Shown in pieces: positions 1 through 8,016 of a DNA stretch of 22,844 nt. A program made the position numbers and the translations under genes. The stretch comes from Gelria sp. (GTDB taxonomy: Bacteria; Bacillota; Syntrophomonadia; Syntrophomonadales; Syntrophomonadaceae): NCBI GenBank assembly GCA_012839665.1, contig DUMX01000312.1:1-22844 (forward strand), read 5' to 3'. How positions within the stretch are numbered: position 1 is the stretch's first letter; each line of letters opens with the position of its first letter. The notes under the pieces are model-generated. The model worked only from the letters and a program-made list of their open reading frames with translations, searched no databases and was not told the origin of the DNA.

Positions 1-52
1 ACCCTCGCAACCAGCTTGGAAGGCTGGGGCTCTACCACTGAGCTACACCCGC
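1..52 (-). tRNA. tRNA-Gly(TCC), 3' part cut off by window edge
   Basis: On the minus strand the sequence from 52 down to 1 reads as the 5' two thirds of a tRNA: acceptor strand GCGGGTG, then T8-A9, a D arm with GCTC/GAGC, and the anticodon stem CCAGC/GCTGG closing the loop CTTCCAA, whose anticodon TCC reads glycine codons. The variable and T regions run off the left edge, so the far acceptor strand cannot be checked. A plus-strand open frame over this stretch is not a gene. Confidence 0.93.
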
Positions 53-218
53 CCGCAAAGAGTATTATATATCTTTTCTATAGCCTTTTCAAGCAAGATT
101 TTAACTTTTGCATAGATTGCTCTATTTGTTATCATGTTGCATTACTAGCGTTACCTACAATTATATGCATCAGTTTAACATTTGATACGTTATCCTTCCA
201 TCCCATTCAAGTTGGGGA

Positions 219-248
219 TTGAAAAAAACGTCTAACTTATGCCATAAT
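219..248 (+). promoter_or_regulatory. Candidate promoter of the first CoA-transferase gene
   Basis: TTGAAA (219-224) and CATAAT (243-248) are separated by 18 bp and lie upstream of the CoA-transferase. A second A/T hexamer, TATAAT at 262-267, has no convincing -35, so the true start site could be either. Match by eye only. Confidence 0.35.
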
Positions 249-264
249 AGTGACGTGTTACTAT
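247..264. promoter_or_regulatory. 18-bp near-palindrome, possible operator
   Basis: ATAGTGAC-GT-GTTACTAT: seven of nine base pairs are self-complementary about the centre 255/256. It begins at the end of the candidate -10 element (243-248) and includes a second TATAAT-like stretch, so a bound repressor would sit on the transcription start. No cognate regulator is identifiable nearby. Inference from position and symmetry. Confidence 0.3.
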
Positions 265-278
265 AATTGCAGTATTTA

Positions 279-298
279 TAAATAACATTAAATAACAT
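279..298. repeat. Perfect tandem 10-bp repeat (TAAATAACAT x2)
   Basis: Two exact adjacent copies, 279-288 and 289-298, lie just before the ribosome binding site of the CoA-transferase gene. The 10-bp period is close to one helical turn, which is compatible with a protein site, but the stretch is very A/T rich and could be simple slippage. Confidence 0.7.
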
Positions 299-317
299 AT
301 AGTATGAGGTGTGATAA

Positions 318-1613
318 TTGAACTACAAGGATATGTACCAACGCAAGTTGGTATCAGTAAAAGAGGCGTTGGAAAAAATTAAAAGCAATCAGGAAGTGGT
401 GACCGCCCTTTGCGGTTGTGAACCAGTTACCCTGTTAAGCAACCTGCATACCATTAGAGACCGGGTGGAAAATGTTTCCGTGGTCAATGCCATGATGCAG
501 AAAAAATATGAGTTTTTTATGAATCCGGAAATGAAAGGACACTTTTTGCTTAATAGCTGGTTTTATTCCCCTGGTCCTCGGGCAGCTCACCCCCAGGGAA
601 ATGTTTCCTATGTACCCCTGCAATTGCACCAGTTTAGCAGAAATCGTATGGCCTATCGTAAGCCTGATGTATTCCTGGGAGCTGTTTCTCCTATGGATAA
701 ACATGGTTATTTTTCTTTATCCCTGTGTACGGTACTGGAGAAAGATTTTGTCGAACATGCCGACATTGTAATTATGGAAGTTAATCCTAATTTACCCCGT
801 ACCTTTGGCGATACCCATGTACACATATCAGAAATAGACTATCTGGTAGAAGTGGATACAGAAGTACCCACTTTAGAACAGCCGGTTTTATCTGAAAAGG
901 ATTTATTAATAGGTAATTATGCCGCTGAATTGATAGAGGATGGCTCCACTATACAGATTGGATTTGGCAGTATAACGGGAGCAATTGCTCAATGTCTGGG
1001 TGATAAAAAAGATTTGGGTTTACATTCGGAGATGTTTACCGATTCAGTTCTAAATCTATATGAAGCAGGTGTAATTACTAATCGTAAAAAGACCTTGTGG
1101 AAAGATAAATTTATTACTGATGCCGCTTTGGGAAGCAGAAGACTGTACGATTTCCTGGATGATAACGTGGCAGTGGAATTCCATCGGGGCAGTGTAGTAA
1201 ATGACCCTGCTGTAATAGCCCGCAATAATAAAATGGTTTCTATTAATGCAGCCTTACAAATGGATCTTACCGGACAGTGTTGTGCGGAATCGATTGGTCT
1301 GCAGCTCTTCAGCGGAACCGGGGGGCACAAAGAGTTTATAACTGGTGCTGTGGATGCGCCCGGGGGGAAGTCTATTATAGCTTTTTACTCTACTGCCAAG
1401 GGGGATAGTATCTCTCGTATAGTCCCCTGGTTTGAACCGGGTACTATCGTTACTACTTCCCGTATAGATGTCGATTATGTGGTTACTGAATACGGGGTAG
1501 CTTCGTTACGGGGACGGTCAGTCAGGGAAAGGGTACAGGAGCTAATAAACATAGCTCATCCAAATTTCCGCGATGAACTAAGGTTTGAAGCCAACCGCAA
1601 TATGATTTGGTAA
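318..1613 (+). CDS. Acyl-CoA:carboxylate CoA-transferase (4-hydroxybutyrate/butyryl-CoA:acetate family)
   Basis: The 431-residue protein belongs to the cytosolic acetyl-CoA hydrolase/transferase (family I) group, which moves CoA between an acyl-CoA and a free carboxylate through a glutamyl-CoA thioester intermediate. The expected catalytic glutamate is E238 in HSEMFTD, the same number as in the characterised family members. The upstream glycine-rich GFGSITGA segment and a second loop, GTGGHKEF (333-340), follow the family order, and the C-terminal EYGVASLRG...HPNFRDEL block is typical. The start is TTG at 318, supported by GAGGTG at 306-311, 6 nt upstream. It stands alone and is followed by a hairpin. 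In a fatty-acid oxidiser it would activate or release short acyl groups against acetate. The substrate cannot be read from sequence. The loop has HKE where the paralogue further right has QMD, which may mark a different acyl preference. Confidence 0.9.
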   Translation: MNYKDMYQRKLVSVKEALEKIKSNQEVVTALCGCEPVTLLSNLHTIRDRVENVSVVNAMMQKKYEFFMNPEMKGHFLLNSWFYSPGPRAAHPQGNVSYVPLQLHQFSRNRMAYRKPDVFLGAVSPMDKHGYFSLSLCTVLEKDFVEHADIVIMEVNPNLPRTFGDTHVHISEIDYLVEVDTEVPTLEQPVLSEKDLLIGNYAAELIEDGSTIQIGFGSITGAIAQCLGDKKDLGLHSEMFTDSVLNLYEAGVITNRKKTLWKDKFITDAALGSRRLYDFLDDNVAVEFHRGSVVNDPAVIARNNKMVSINAALQMDLTGQCCAESIGLQLFSGTGGHKEFITGAVDAPGGKSIIAFYSTAKGDSISRIVPWFEPGTIVTTSRIDVDYVVTEYGVASLRGRSVRERVQELINIAHPNFRDELRFEANRNMIW

Positions 1614-1620
1614 ATAATGA

Positions 1621-1644
1621 GGCCGGCAGTACGCCGGTCTTATT
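1621..1644 (+). terminator. Hairpin terminator between the CoA-transferase and hicA
   Basis: GGCCGGC (1621-1627) pairs with GCCGGTC (1633-1639), one G-T pair, around a 5-nt loop, followed by TTATT. It starts 7 nt after the stop codon. The T tract is short, so termination may be partial. On the minus strand the hairpin lies beyond the end of hicA and could serve both convergent units. Confidence 0.5.
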
Positions 1645-1682
1645 GGTCTCATGGAACAAATATAGAAAAACTCAGTGTACAG

Positions 1683-1907
1683 TTACAATAAATCAATTAA
1701 TTCTTCCACAGTAATCTCTGCCTGCTTTAATATAGATTTAAGTATGGAGGGAATTATTATTTCTCCAGAATGTACAGGTACAGTAACCAGCCTTCCCCCA
1801 GGTCGATGTAAATGATGATGACTGCCAGTGATGCGAACAGTAACAAACCCATTTCTCTTTAGAACGGCCACCAGTTTTTTACCGGTTATTCGGGGCATTC
1901 TAGTCAT
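1683..1907 (-). CDS. hicA: HicA-type mRNA interferase toxin
   Basis: The 74-residue basic protein matches the HicA/YcfA family: a small double-stranded-RNA-binding fold that cleaves mRNA and halts translation when freed from HicB. The sequence shows the expected G-S-H-H core (residues 28-31, catalytic histidine probably H30), preceded by the ITGKKLVAVLKRNGF helix and followed by the PVH...I..G/S.LK.IL.QA block. Its ATG (1907-1905) overlaps the hicB stop by four bases (ATGA), so the two are translationally coupled with the antitoxin first. Length is normal for the family and no catalytic residue looks lost. The in-frame ATG three codons further in (M4) is a possible alternative start. Confidence 0.9.
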   Translation of the reverse strand: MTRMPRITGKKLVAVLKRNGFVTVRITGSHHHLHRPGGRLVTVPVHSGEIIIPSILKSILKQAEITVEELIDLL

Positions 1908-2131
1908 GATACATTTACCTGAACCTCTGCAATTTCTATGTCACCTGTAGGAACTGATTCGCCTATTATTTTTAGAGCTTTTATGTGCCCTACAATAGCT
2001 TCCTCTATGCGCTGCAAAGCTTCTTCTCGATTTTTCCCTTGAGTAACACAACCAGGTAATGAAGGTACCGTAACTGCATAAACTTGATACTCTTCATCCC
2101 ATTCAAGAATGACTTGGAATTTACGGGTCAT
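1904..2131 (-). CDS. hicB: HicB-type antitoxin, short form
   Basis: The 75-residue protein has the HicB partial RNase H-like fold signature: a strand-rich N terminus (FQVILEWDEEYQVYAVTVPSLPGC), then G-x-x-x-EEAL and a helix, IEEAIVGHI. HicB binds and blocks HicA. The start at 2131 is chosen because GGGAGG lies 9 nt upstream (2141-2146); the open frame extends 21 codons further but that part is unlike the family. No ribbon-helix-helix or HTH domain follows the core, unlike the roughly 130-residue HicB proteins that repress their own promoter, so autoregulation may be weak or need the toxin complex. Gene order hicB-hicA is the reverse of the E. coli order but common elsewhere. Confidence 0.88.
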   Translation of the reverse strand: MTRKFQVILEWDEEYQVYAVTVPSLPGCVTQGKNREEALQRIEEAIVGHIKALKIIGESVPTGDIEIAEVQVNVS

Positions 2132-2221
2132 GTTAATACGCCTCCCTGAATATAAATGCAGATTTTGCTTACTTTTATTCTTATTGTATATCAATAATTA
2201 AAATAAAATAACTTGAAAATA

Positions 2222-2869
2222 TTATTTAGAGCTGACTTTCGTTCCCAACCAGTACTCAGTTAAATCTCCATAAATCCGGTAGCTATTTTCTAAAATAAAA
2301 TCCCAGGGCAGGTCGAAGTAAATACCATAGTCGTCCAGATATTCTATATAGGGGCCACCCTGCAGGTCTTTATCGGGTAGGATGGCGTCGTTTAATCCGT
2401 CAAAATTTACTACCGGAACTCCGGTGCGCTCGCATATTTCCCGGTCGAAAGTAGGAGCTGCTTTTAGCCATTTGCCGTTCAGGAAAATAGAGTTATACAT
2501 ATGGGGGAAGAAAACATTGGTTTTCATTATTTCCACAGCTTCCGGCGGGGATTTATGATTACGTATTGTAACCAGCATAAGCCCGCAGGGAATTTCTACC
2601 GCCCGGCACAGAGCCGCCAGTAAAATAGCCTTTTGTACACACCAGCCTTGACCTTTGGCCAGAATAGCAGAGGCGCGATAAGCTTCGATATCCCCGGTAG
2701 TTGCGTACATATTATAGTGGCATTCATCCCGTACATAATTAAAAAGCTTCACGGCTTTCTCCGTTTCATTGCCCAGGCCACGGGTGATTTCCTCTGCTTT
2801 CTTGCGAATAAGCGGGTGTTTGCTTTCAACATAAGGGGTGGCTTGTAGATACAATGAGGTATCCTGCAT
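2222..2869 (-). CDS. Transglutaminase-like cysteine protease/acyltransferase fold protein
   Basis: The 215-residue protein carries a transglutaminase-like core. The candidate triad is C77 in GQGWCVQKA at the start of a helix, H123 in FPHMYNS and D142 in APTFD, with the spacing expected of the fold. An N-terminal helical part (KAVKLFNYVRDECHY) precedes it, as in bacterial transglutaminase-core proteins. No signal peptide or membrane segment is visible, so it is probably cytosolic. Bacterial members are mostly peptidases or amidases rather than cross-linkers, and the substrate is unknown. ATG at 2869 has AGGAGGAG (2875-2882) 5 nt upstream, a strong site. It is divergent from the large accessory operon on its right and co-directional with hicBA on its left, with a 90-bp gap before hicB. 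A link to either system is possible but unproven. Confidence 0.8.
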   Translation of the reverse strand: MQDTSLYLQATPYVESKHPLIRKKAEEITRGLGNETEKAVKLFNYVRDECHYNMYATTGDIEAYRASAILAKGQGWCVQKAILLAALCRAVEIPCGLMLVTIRNHKSPPEAVEIMKTNVFFPHMYNSIFLNGKWLKAAPTFDREICERTGVPVVNFDGLNDAILPDKDLQGGPYIEYLDDYGIYFDLPWDFILENSYRIYGDLTEYWLGTKVSSK

Positions 2870-2908
2870 AAAAACTCCTCCTACCTATATTTACACTTTA
2901 TCAATCTG

Positions 2909-2934
2909 TAATGACTACTTCGATATAGTGGTTA
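2909..2934. promoter_or_regulatory. Imperfect dyad in the divergent intergenic region
   Basis: TAATGACTA (2909-2917) and TAGTGGTTA (2926-2934) are inverted with 7 of 9 positions complementary, separated by 8 bp. The site lies between the divergent transglutaminase and helicase-operon genes. Symmetry is modest and no promoter with good hexamers was found around it, so this is only a candidate operator. Confidence 0.2.
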
Positions 2935-2994
2935 AGTTTTCCTTTTATTACTGTTGCAGGATATCGGATCAACCTGGTAGGACTATTGAAAAAT

Positions 2995-3053
2995 AGGGAG
3001 GAGATTATCTTCTTGTGCCGAAAGTAATAATAAGTAAAAATGAAAAATATTAA
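2995..3053 (+). other. Possible leader mini-ORF (12 codons, GTG start) before the large two-gene operon
   Basis: AGGGAGGAG at 2995-3003, the strongest Shine-Dalgarno-like sequence in the region, is followed 11 nt later by GTG (3015) opening a 12-codon frame, MPKVIISKNEKY, ending in TAA at 3051-3053. The real large gene begins 45 nt later. It could be a translated leader, the remnant of a lost gene, or chance. No attenuator hairpin was recognised. Confidence 0.2.
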
Positions 3054-3098
3054 CATTTTATAGTTTATCCGCCAGTTGGGGTAAGGAAGTGGGCTGGT

Positions 3099-6000
3099 AT
3101 GTTAGAAACCTGTATTGACCTTATAGCTTGCGAGAAATGTCTAAAAGATAGCCTGGGCAAGTATAAATACATCGGACAGGTAGATCTGAGCAGGGATGAC
3201 CTGGATAAGTTAAGTCAATTAATGGCGGTCAAACTGAAGGCCGATATCGCCAACAGCATTGAGTTTTTTAGGGAATATACTCCGGCTTGCACTGCTTTTT
3301 TCCTGGTAGGACAGGGTATATGGAATTACCGGGAGGGGGATTATTGGAGCTCTGTATCTACTAGTCTGGGAGTAAATATAGATTCCCCTTTACAGCTGCA
3401 GTTGGGCAGGATATTTCTACAGTTTATAGATGCGCAGGGGTTGCAGACCATATCTATACCAGGTTCTTACCGTTATGTTACGCCTATTCTTCTGCATGGG
3501 GGCGTACCTCAAAATTCTTTGCCATTATTATTCCAAAGGGTGGTTCGGGTTTTAATTGAAAAAAACATATGTACTCCTGCAGAAATTGAGGTGGAGATTG
3601 AACATTTTCGAGAATTGGAAGAAAAAAAGCAGGTAATTCAAAAAAGCATTCAGGAATCCAAACAAATGGAAAGCAATATACAAAGTGAAATAAGAAAACT
3701 GCAGCATTTAAGGGGATTAAATACAAAGGCTGGTGAATTACAAAGAAAATTACAGCAATGGGATGATTGGGAGGACTTACCTGATGATTGCGAACAGCAC
3801 TATATCGGGCTGCTGGAAGAATTGCGAAAAATTCAAGACCGAAAGAAAAACCTGATAGAGCGTGAACAGGTATGGAAACGACTGGTTTCTTCCTGGTGTC
3901 GGAAAGAGGAGGAAATATCGGATTTATTCAATAAAGCTAATCAGGTTAAGGAACGGGAACGGTGGTTGGCTGAACAAGAGAAGATTTTGGCCCGGTTATA
4001 TAAAGAAGTCGGGCACAGCCGGGAAGCCCTGGTTGGGCAGACTGCTAAATTATGGTCTGCGGGCTGGAAAGATGAATATGGCGAGATTTTAGAGAACATA
4101 GATTGGGAGTTATTACAGTATAAACTTTACCAGTATGAAAAAATTCAGCAGCGCTACAGGCTGGTAGTATGGGAAGGGTTTCTGCTGGTCTCCCTGGTCT
4201 ATTATAGTTCGGGCAAAAGCCAGGAAGCAGAGGCGGAGTATGTAAGGCAGCAGATGATTTTTAGGCAGGAACTGGCTGCTGTGGGGAATGAGTTTTCTTA
4301 TAACAAAGCAGGTGGTGATTTTCCAGGATTATCATTTCAGGAAACAGGTGCTCAATCCCTGGTTGATAAATTCAGAACAGTTAACCAAAAACTGGACGAG
4401 GTTAAAGAGGAACGGGAGCGGGTACAGCATGACTTGCAGGTAATGCTGGGTGGCCTTCCCTTGTGGGCAGATAGTTTAGCGATACCACTTGATAGTTCCG
4501 ATAATTTACTAAATGAGCTTTTTATTTTGCGCCAGCTCTATCATCAGTATAGCCAATTATGCAGCAGCCAGGTGCAATTACAGGCCAGGATCAGGCAAGA
4601 GGCTGATAGCAATGCTAAAACTCTACAGGAATTGGCCAGGAAGTTGGAACTGCAGCATTCGACTTTGCCCCCGACCCGGTTAGTGGCTGAGTTAGAGTTA
4701 AAACTGGACAAAACCCGGGAAAAACGTTATTTGGCAGAGGAGAGCGAAAAATCCCTGCAGGCAAGAATAAGTACGGAGCTCAAGGAGTTGGAGGGGGCAG
4801 AGCGCTTCACAAAACAGGAAATTGAAACCCTGGAGGCGCGTTTGCTAAAACTGGGTGGGGGAAATCTGGCCCAAGGTATAAATGAAGTAAAAGCCAGGCG
4901 AGCAGCACAAAATGACTGGCAGGATATAGTGCAGCAGATAAACGAGCAAATAAGCTTTATCTCGGGTCTAACCTTTTCACTGGATGAAAATCTTATTGCT
5001 CATATGCTGGAGCAAAAAAGCCAGGAATTACTCATACAGAAAAGACAAACAGATGAACTATACCGGGAGCTTAACTGGTTGGAGATGTTTACCGGGATAG
5101 ATGAGCCGATTTATCGGTTTTTACTTTATGGTGGAGAATGGGCCATGGATTGGGTGAGTGCTGCCAGTAGTTTATATCTACGGGCTATAAGCCTGGGGGA
5201 AACTATTTTCGATGCCGAGGAAACCCTGCCTGTCCGGATAAGAGAGGGATTTGCTGATTGGTGGCAAGATAACTATTCTGAATCTGGCTTTTCTGCCAGT
5301 CCGCATTCATCCGGGGAAGAATACTATACTACTCCCTTAATCATTTTGGATCCGGATAGTGGGAAGATTAGTTTGAACATTGGTATCCAACGCTTTCATT
5401 TAGACCGGTTACCCCGCAATATTACTGGCCAGATATATGATGATAACGAAAAACTGTTACAAAAGATTGAGCTTAAAACTTATTATTGCAATAATAAGAG
5501 TACGCTGGTGGAAACTGTACCAGTAAATATGGTCCTGCTGTCACCGGTCCCCAGTTACCAGGTTTATTTGCACTTGGACGAGCAGGTTAAACAGGAGTGG
5601 GTTATTAATGGCATCGGGGAAGAAGATGCTCTAATAGTATTTAACGAAAGTGGTAAGAGAATACCACTGGATGAGCTGGGACGGCAAAGGATATGGTTGT
5701 TATTGGACCCCGACTGGCAACTGGTCCCTAACATTTCAGTTTTAGAAGAAACTGAACTCAGATGGGCAAACCGGGTATATATACTGCGCCTTATTGATTT
5801 AACTGATATCGCTGTGGGTGGCTTGGAATTGGTGAATCAGTATGGGGAGCAGTTTTTTTATCCGTTTCAGGATAATACTCCATTCCTCGTGGGGGGAGAA
5901 AAATACCCCTCAATTTATTGTGAGGATTTGCCGGTTTACAGGCAAGCACCGGAAACATTATGTTGTCCCGAGCAGGATATGAGTTCGTATGCCATGGCTG

Positions 6001-8012
6001 ATTGGGAACTGGTAGTTAAAAGAGGATATCGCCACTCAGTTGCCTATTATTCTTCCAAATTAAATCAATTACCGTCTGATAGTATATCGGTAGTTAATAA
6101 TTACATTCAGATTAAATTATCCCACCCGGCCTTACTGGGCGCGCAGCCTCAGGGTCGGTATGACTTGCAATTGCGGGGTCCTGGTTGGGAAAGGTATTCG
6201 TTTTCTATAGTTGCTATTCCCAATCTGGATTTTGGTTTTGAGCCTGGATGTTGTTGGCCAGCAACATCGAGTAGTGAAATAAAACTTACCTTTTTTGTAC
6301 CGGAACATGCAACTATGGATGTATATACACCGGCTCAAATCGTGGATAGGGAAGATGAAGTTTATGAAATAGTGATAGCCCAGGAAGAAAATCAAATTAC
6401 CGGTGAGCTTCATCTGCAGTATGAAGAAGAGTATGATGATATACCGCTAACTATTGCGATTCCTAAAATTCGTTGGCGTTTACAGGGTCTGGATGAAGAA
6501 GAGTATACCGCCTGGCAGGGTAAAATGCAGGAATTATGGATTGGAGAACTTCATTCTTCTCCTGACCTTTGTCTGGAAATTGAACTCCCACCGGGGTTGG
6601 GGAGTTACGCTGAGCTTGGTTTGGATACTGGACAAATGGTGCCAGGTACTCGTACCAGGAATGACACCCTGAAGTTTAAATTATTAAACTTTATCGACAG
6701 TTTACATGATGGTGAAAGCCTTCATATATTTACATTGAAAATATATGACCGGGGTAGAAAAATCAGAGATGAAGGCAAGTTGTTTTCTGTACGCTGCCGC
6801 TGGGAAGTTGTAAATATTGAAGCTTGCTTGAATAATCATCAGGGACAAGATTTACTGAAAATAAACTGGGAAGAAAAAGGTGAAGCCTGTGACCGAGTTC
6901 TTTATTTGTGGCGGGTGGAACAACCCTGGATATCGCCGTATAAGTGGCAAATTGCCGATAGGGCCAGGCATCTGGTTATTAATTTAACTGATGTTGGAGT
7001 TAGCAATGGGCCATATTTATTGCATTTTGATACTGAGGACCCCTGGGAGCAGTATACCGAGCCTTACTTCCCTGCTGATGCTATAAACACCAGCCCTATT
7101 ATGGTTGACAATGGTGAACTATATTTGGACGATTTACAGGTGAGTTGGCCTGGTAGTAAACGGGCCGTTATTTCGGGTAATCTGATTAATAATACCGGTA
7201 ACTGCAGGGTTAGAGTATTACTTTTGGGAGTAGTCAGTGATACCCTGGTATACTGGCAAAACTCGGTTAATATGGTCGGGGAGGATCGTTTTACAGTTAA
7301 ACTGGGGGGCATGCCGGCTGCGGTTGGCTCGGGTAAAAAGCGGTGGCTGGTAAAAAGAACAGTTTGTCGGGAAACGGCGCGTTGGTTGGTAATTATTGTG
7401 GAGGGTCAACCTTGCTATTGCAAATTTTATTTATTACCTTCAGTTGCCCCTTTGGAATTAAGCCTGGATAAACTGGTAGAGTTATCTTCCCGGGTGGGTG
7501 ACCAATTAAGACTGAAGTTTAAATCTTCTTATAATAAATATCAGGTTAATTTCGTATTGGATGCAGCGGATACCCAAAAGCTGATAACCGCCTGGTGTAA
7601 CCGGAACAGTGATGAGCCTTATGGGATTAAAGTTGAACCTGGATATTTGGAAGTTTACGGGAAAAGTCGCGAAATTCGATTACAGCTTAAAAACGGTGTT
7701 ATATGTATTGACCCCAAATGCAGAGGTTCTGGTCAATTATTGCCGGGCATACAGGAGTGGTATCGGGACCATCCGTTTTGTAAAAAGTATAAGTATAATA
7801 TAACCCAGGTAGAGGGAGAACTCTACTGGTTATGGGATTTCAGAAGGCTGGTAGAGGAATATTATCATAAATATAACCGTGATGGGTTAATATTGCTGGG
7901 GCAGGGACAGGAAGAGCAGGTGGTTGATTTGTCAGGAAATTTGCATAAATTGGTCCATTTATTAGGGGAGCAAGAAAAAGCTCTGTTTTCTATTATTAAG
8001 GGAGGTCAGTAG
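3099..8012 (+). CDS. Very large coiled-coil and beta-rich protein, putative partner of the DUF1998 helicase (DruH-like by context)
   Basis: I do not recognise a named family across this 1637-residue protein. Residues 1-165 look helical and globular, with a C-x-x-C (ACEKC) near the start and an aromatic stretch, GIWNYREGDYW (73-83). Residues about 168-310 and 430-690 are charged, heptad-like coiled coil rich in Q/E/K/L. From about 745 to 1520 the protein is beta-rich with repeated short strands, suggestive of several Ig-like or sandwich modules. A C-terminal piece has C1536-x4-C1541 and C1561. SGKS near residue 371 lacks the first glycine of a Walker A, so no ATPase site is seen. ATG at 3099 has AAGGAAG 9 nt upstream. 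The helicase gene starts 4 bp after its stop, so they form one operon. Order and size fit druH of type III Druantia, which is an inference from context, not homology I can show. Confidence 0.75.
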   Translation: MLETCIDLIACEKCLKDSLGKYKYIGQVDLSRDDLDKLSQLMAVKLKADIANSIEFFREYTPACTAFFLVGQGIWNYREGDYWSSVSTSLGVNIDSPLQLQLGRIFLQFIDAQGLQTISIPGSYRYVTPILLHGGVPQNSLPLLFQRVVRVLIEKNICTPAEIEVEIEHFRELEEKKQVIQKSIQESKQMESNIQSEIRKLQHLRGLNTKAGELQRKLQQWDDWEDLPDDCEQHYIGLLEELRKIQDRKKNLIEREQVWKRLVSSWCRKEEEISDLFNKANQVKERERWLAEQEKILARLYKEVGHSREALVGQTAKLWSAGWKDEYGEILENIDWELLQYKLYQYEKIQQRYRLVVWEGFLLVSLVYYSSGKSQEAEAEYVRQQMIFRQELAAVGNEFSYNKAGGDFPGLSFQETGAQSLVDKFRTVNQKLDEVKEERERVQHDLQVMLGGLPLWADSLAIPLDSSDNLLNELFILRQLYHQYSQLCSSQVQLQARIRQEADSNAKTLQELARKLELQHSTLPPTRLVAELELKLDKTREKRYLAEESEKSLQARISTELKELEGAERFTKQEIETLEARLLKLGGGNLAQGINEVKARRAAQNDWQDIVQQINEQISFISGLTFSLDENLIAHMLEQKSQELLIQKRQTDELYRELNWLEMFTGIDEPIYRFLLYGGEWAMDWVSAASSLYLRAISLGETIFDAEETLPVRIREGFADWWQDNYSESGFSASPHSSGEEYYTTPLIILDPDSGKISLNIGIQRFHLDRLPRNITGQIYDDNEKLLQKIELKTYYCNNKSTLVETVPVNMVLLSPVPSYQVYLHLDEQVKQEWVINGIGEEDALIVFNESGKRIPLDELGRQRIWLLLDPDWQLVPNISVLEETELRWANRVYILRLIDLTDIAVGGLELVNQYGEQFFYPFQDNTPFLVGGEKYPSIYCEDLPVYRQAPETLCCPEQDMSSYAMADWELVVKRGYRHSVAYYSSKLNQLPSDSISVVNNYIQIKLSHPALLGAQPQGRYDLQLRGPGWERYSFSIVAIPNLDFGFEPGCCWPATSSSEIKLTFFVPEHATMDVYTPAQIVDREDEVYEIVIAQEENQITGELHLQYEEEYDDIPLTIAIPKIRWRLQGLDEEEYTAWQGKMQELWIGELHSSPDLCLEIELPPGLGSYAELGLDTGQMVPGTRTRNDTLKFKLLNFIDSLHDGESLHIFTLKIYDRGRKIRDEGKLFSVRCRWEVVNIEACLNNHQGQDLLKINWEEKGEACDRVLYLWRVEQPWISPYKWQIADRARHLVINLTDVGVSNGPYLLHFDTEDPWEQYTEPYFPADAINTSPIMVDNGELYLDDLQVSWPGSKRAVISGNLINNTGNCRVRVLLLGVVSDTLVYWQNSVNMVGEDRFTVKLGGMPAAVGSGKKRWLVKRTVCRETARWLVIIVEGQPCYCKFYLLPSVAPLELSLDKLVELSSRVGDQLRLKFKSSYNKYQVNFVLDAADTQKLITAWCNRNSDEPYGIKVEPGYLEVYGKSREIRLQLKNGVICIDPKCRGSGQLLPGIQEWYRDHPFCKKYKYNITQVEGELYWLWDFRRLVEEYYHKYNRDGLILLGQGQEEQVVDLSGNLHKLVHLLGEQEKALFSIIKGGQ

Positions 8013-8016
8013 AGCA

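Noticed and set aside
16..222. Open frame of 68 codons at the left end
   Set aside because: It runs over the tRNA-Gly gene on the other strand and has no ribosome binding site or family resemblance.
2132..2194. Twenty-one-codon N-terminal extension of HicB
   Set aside because: It would place the GGGAGG ribosome binding site inside the coding region, and the lysine/asparagine-rich extension does not match the family.
4200..4222. SGKS near residue 371 of the large coiled-coil protein as a Walker A motif
   Set aside because: The first glycine of GxxxxGK[ST] is a valine and no Walker B was found nearby; it lies beside a helix in the coiled-coil part.
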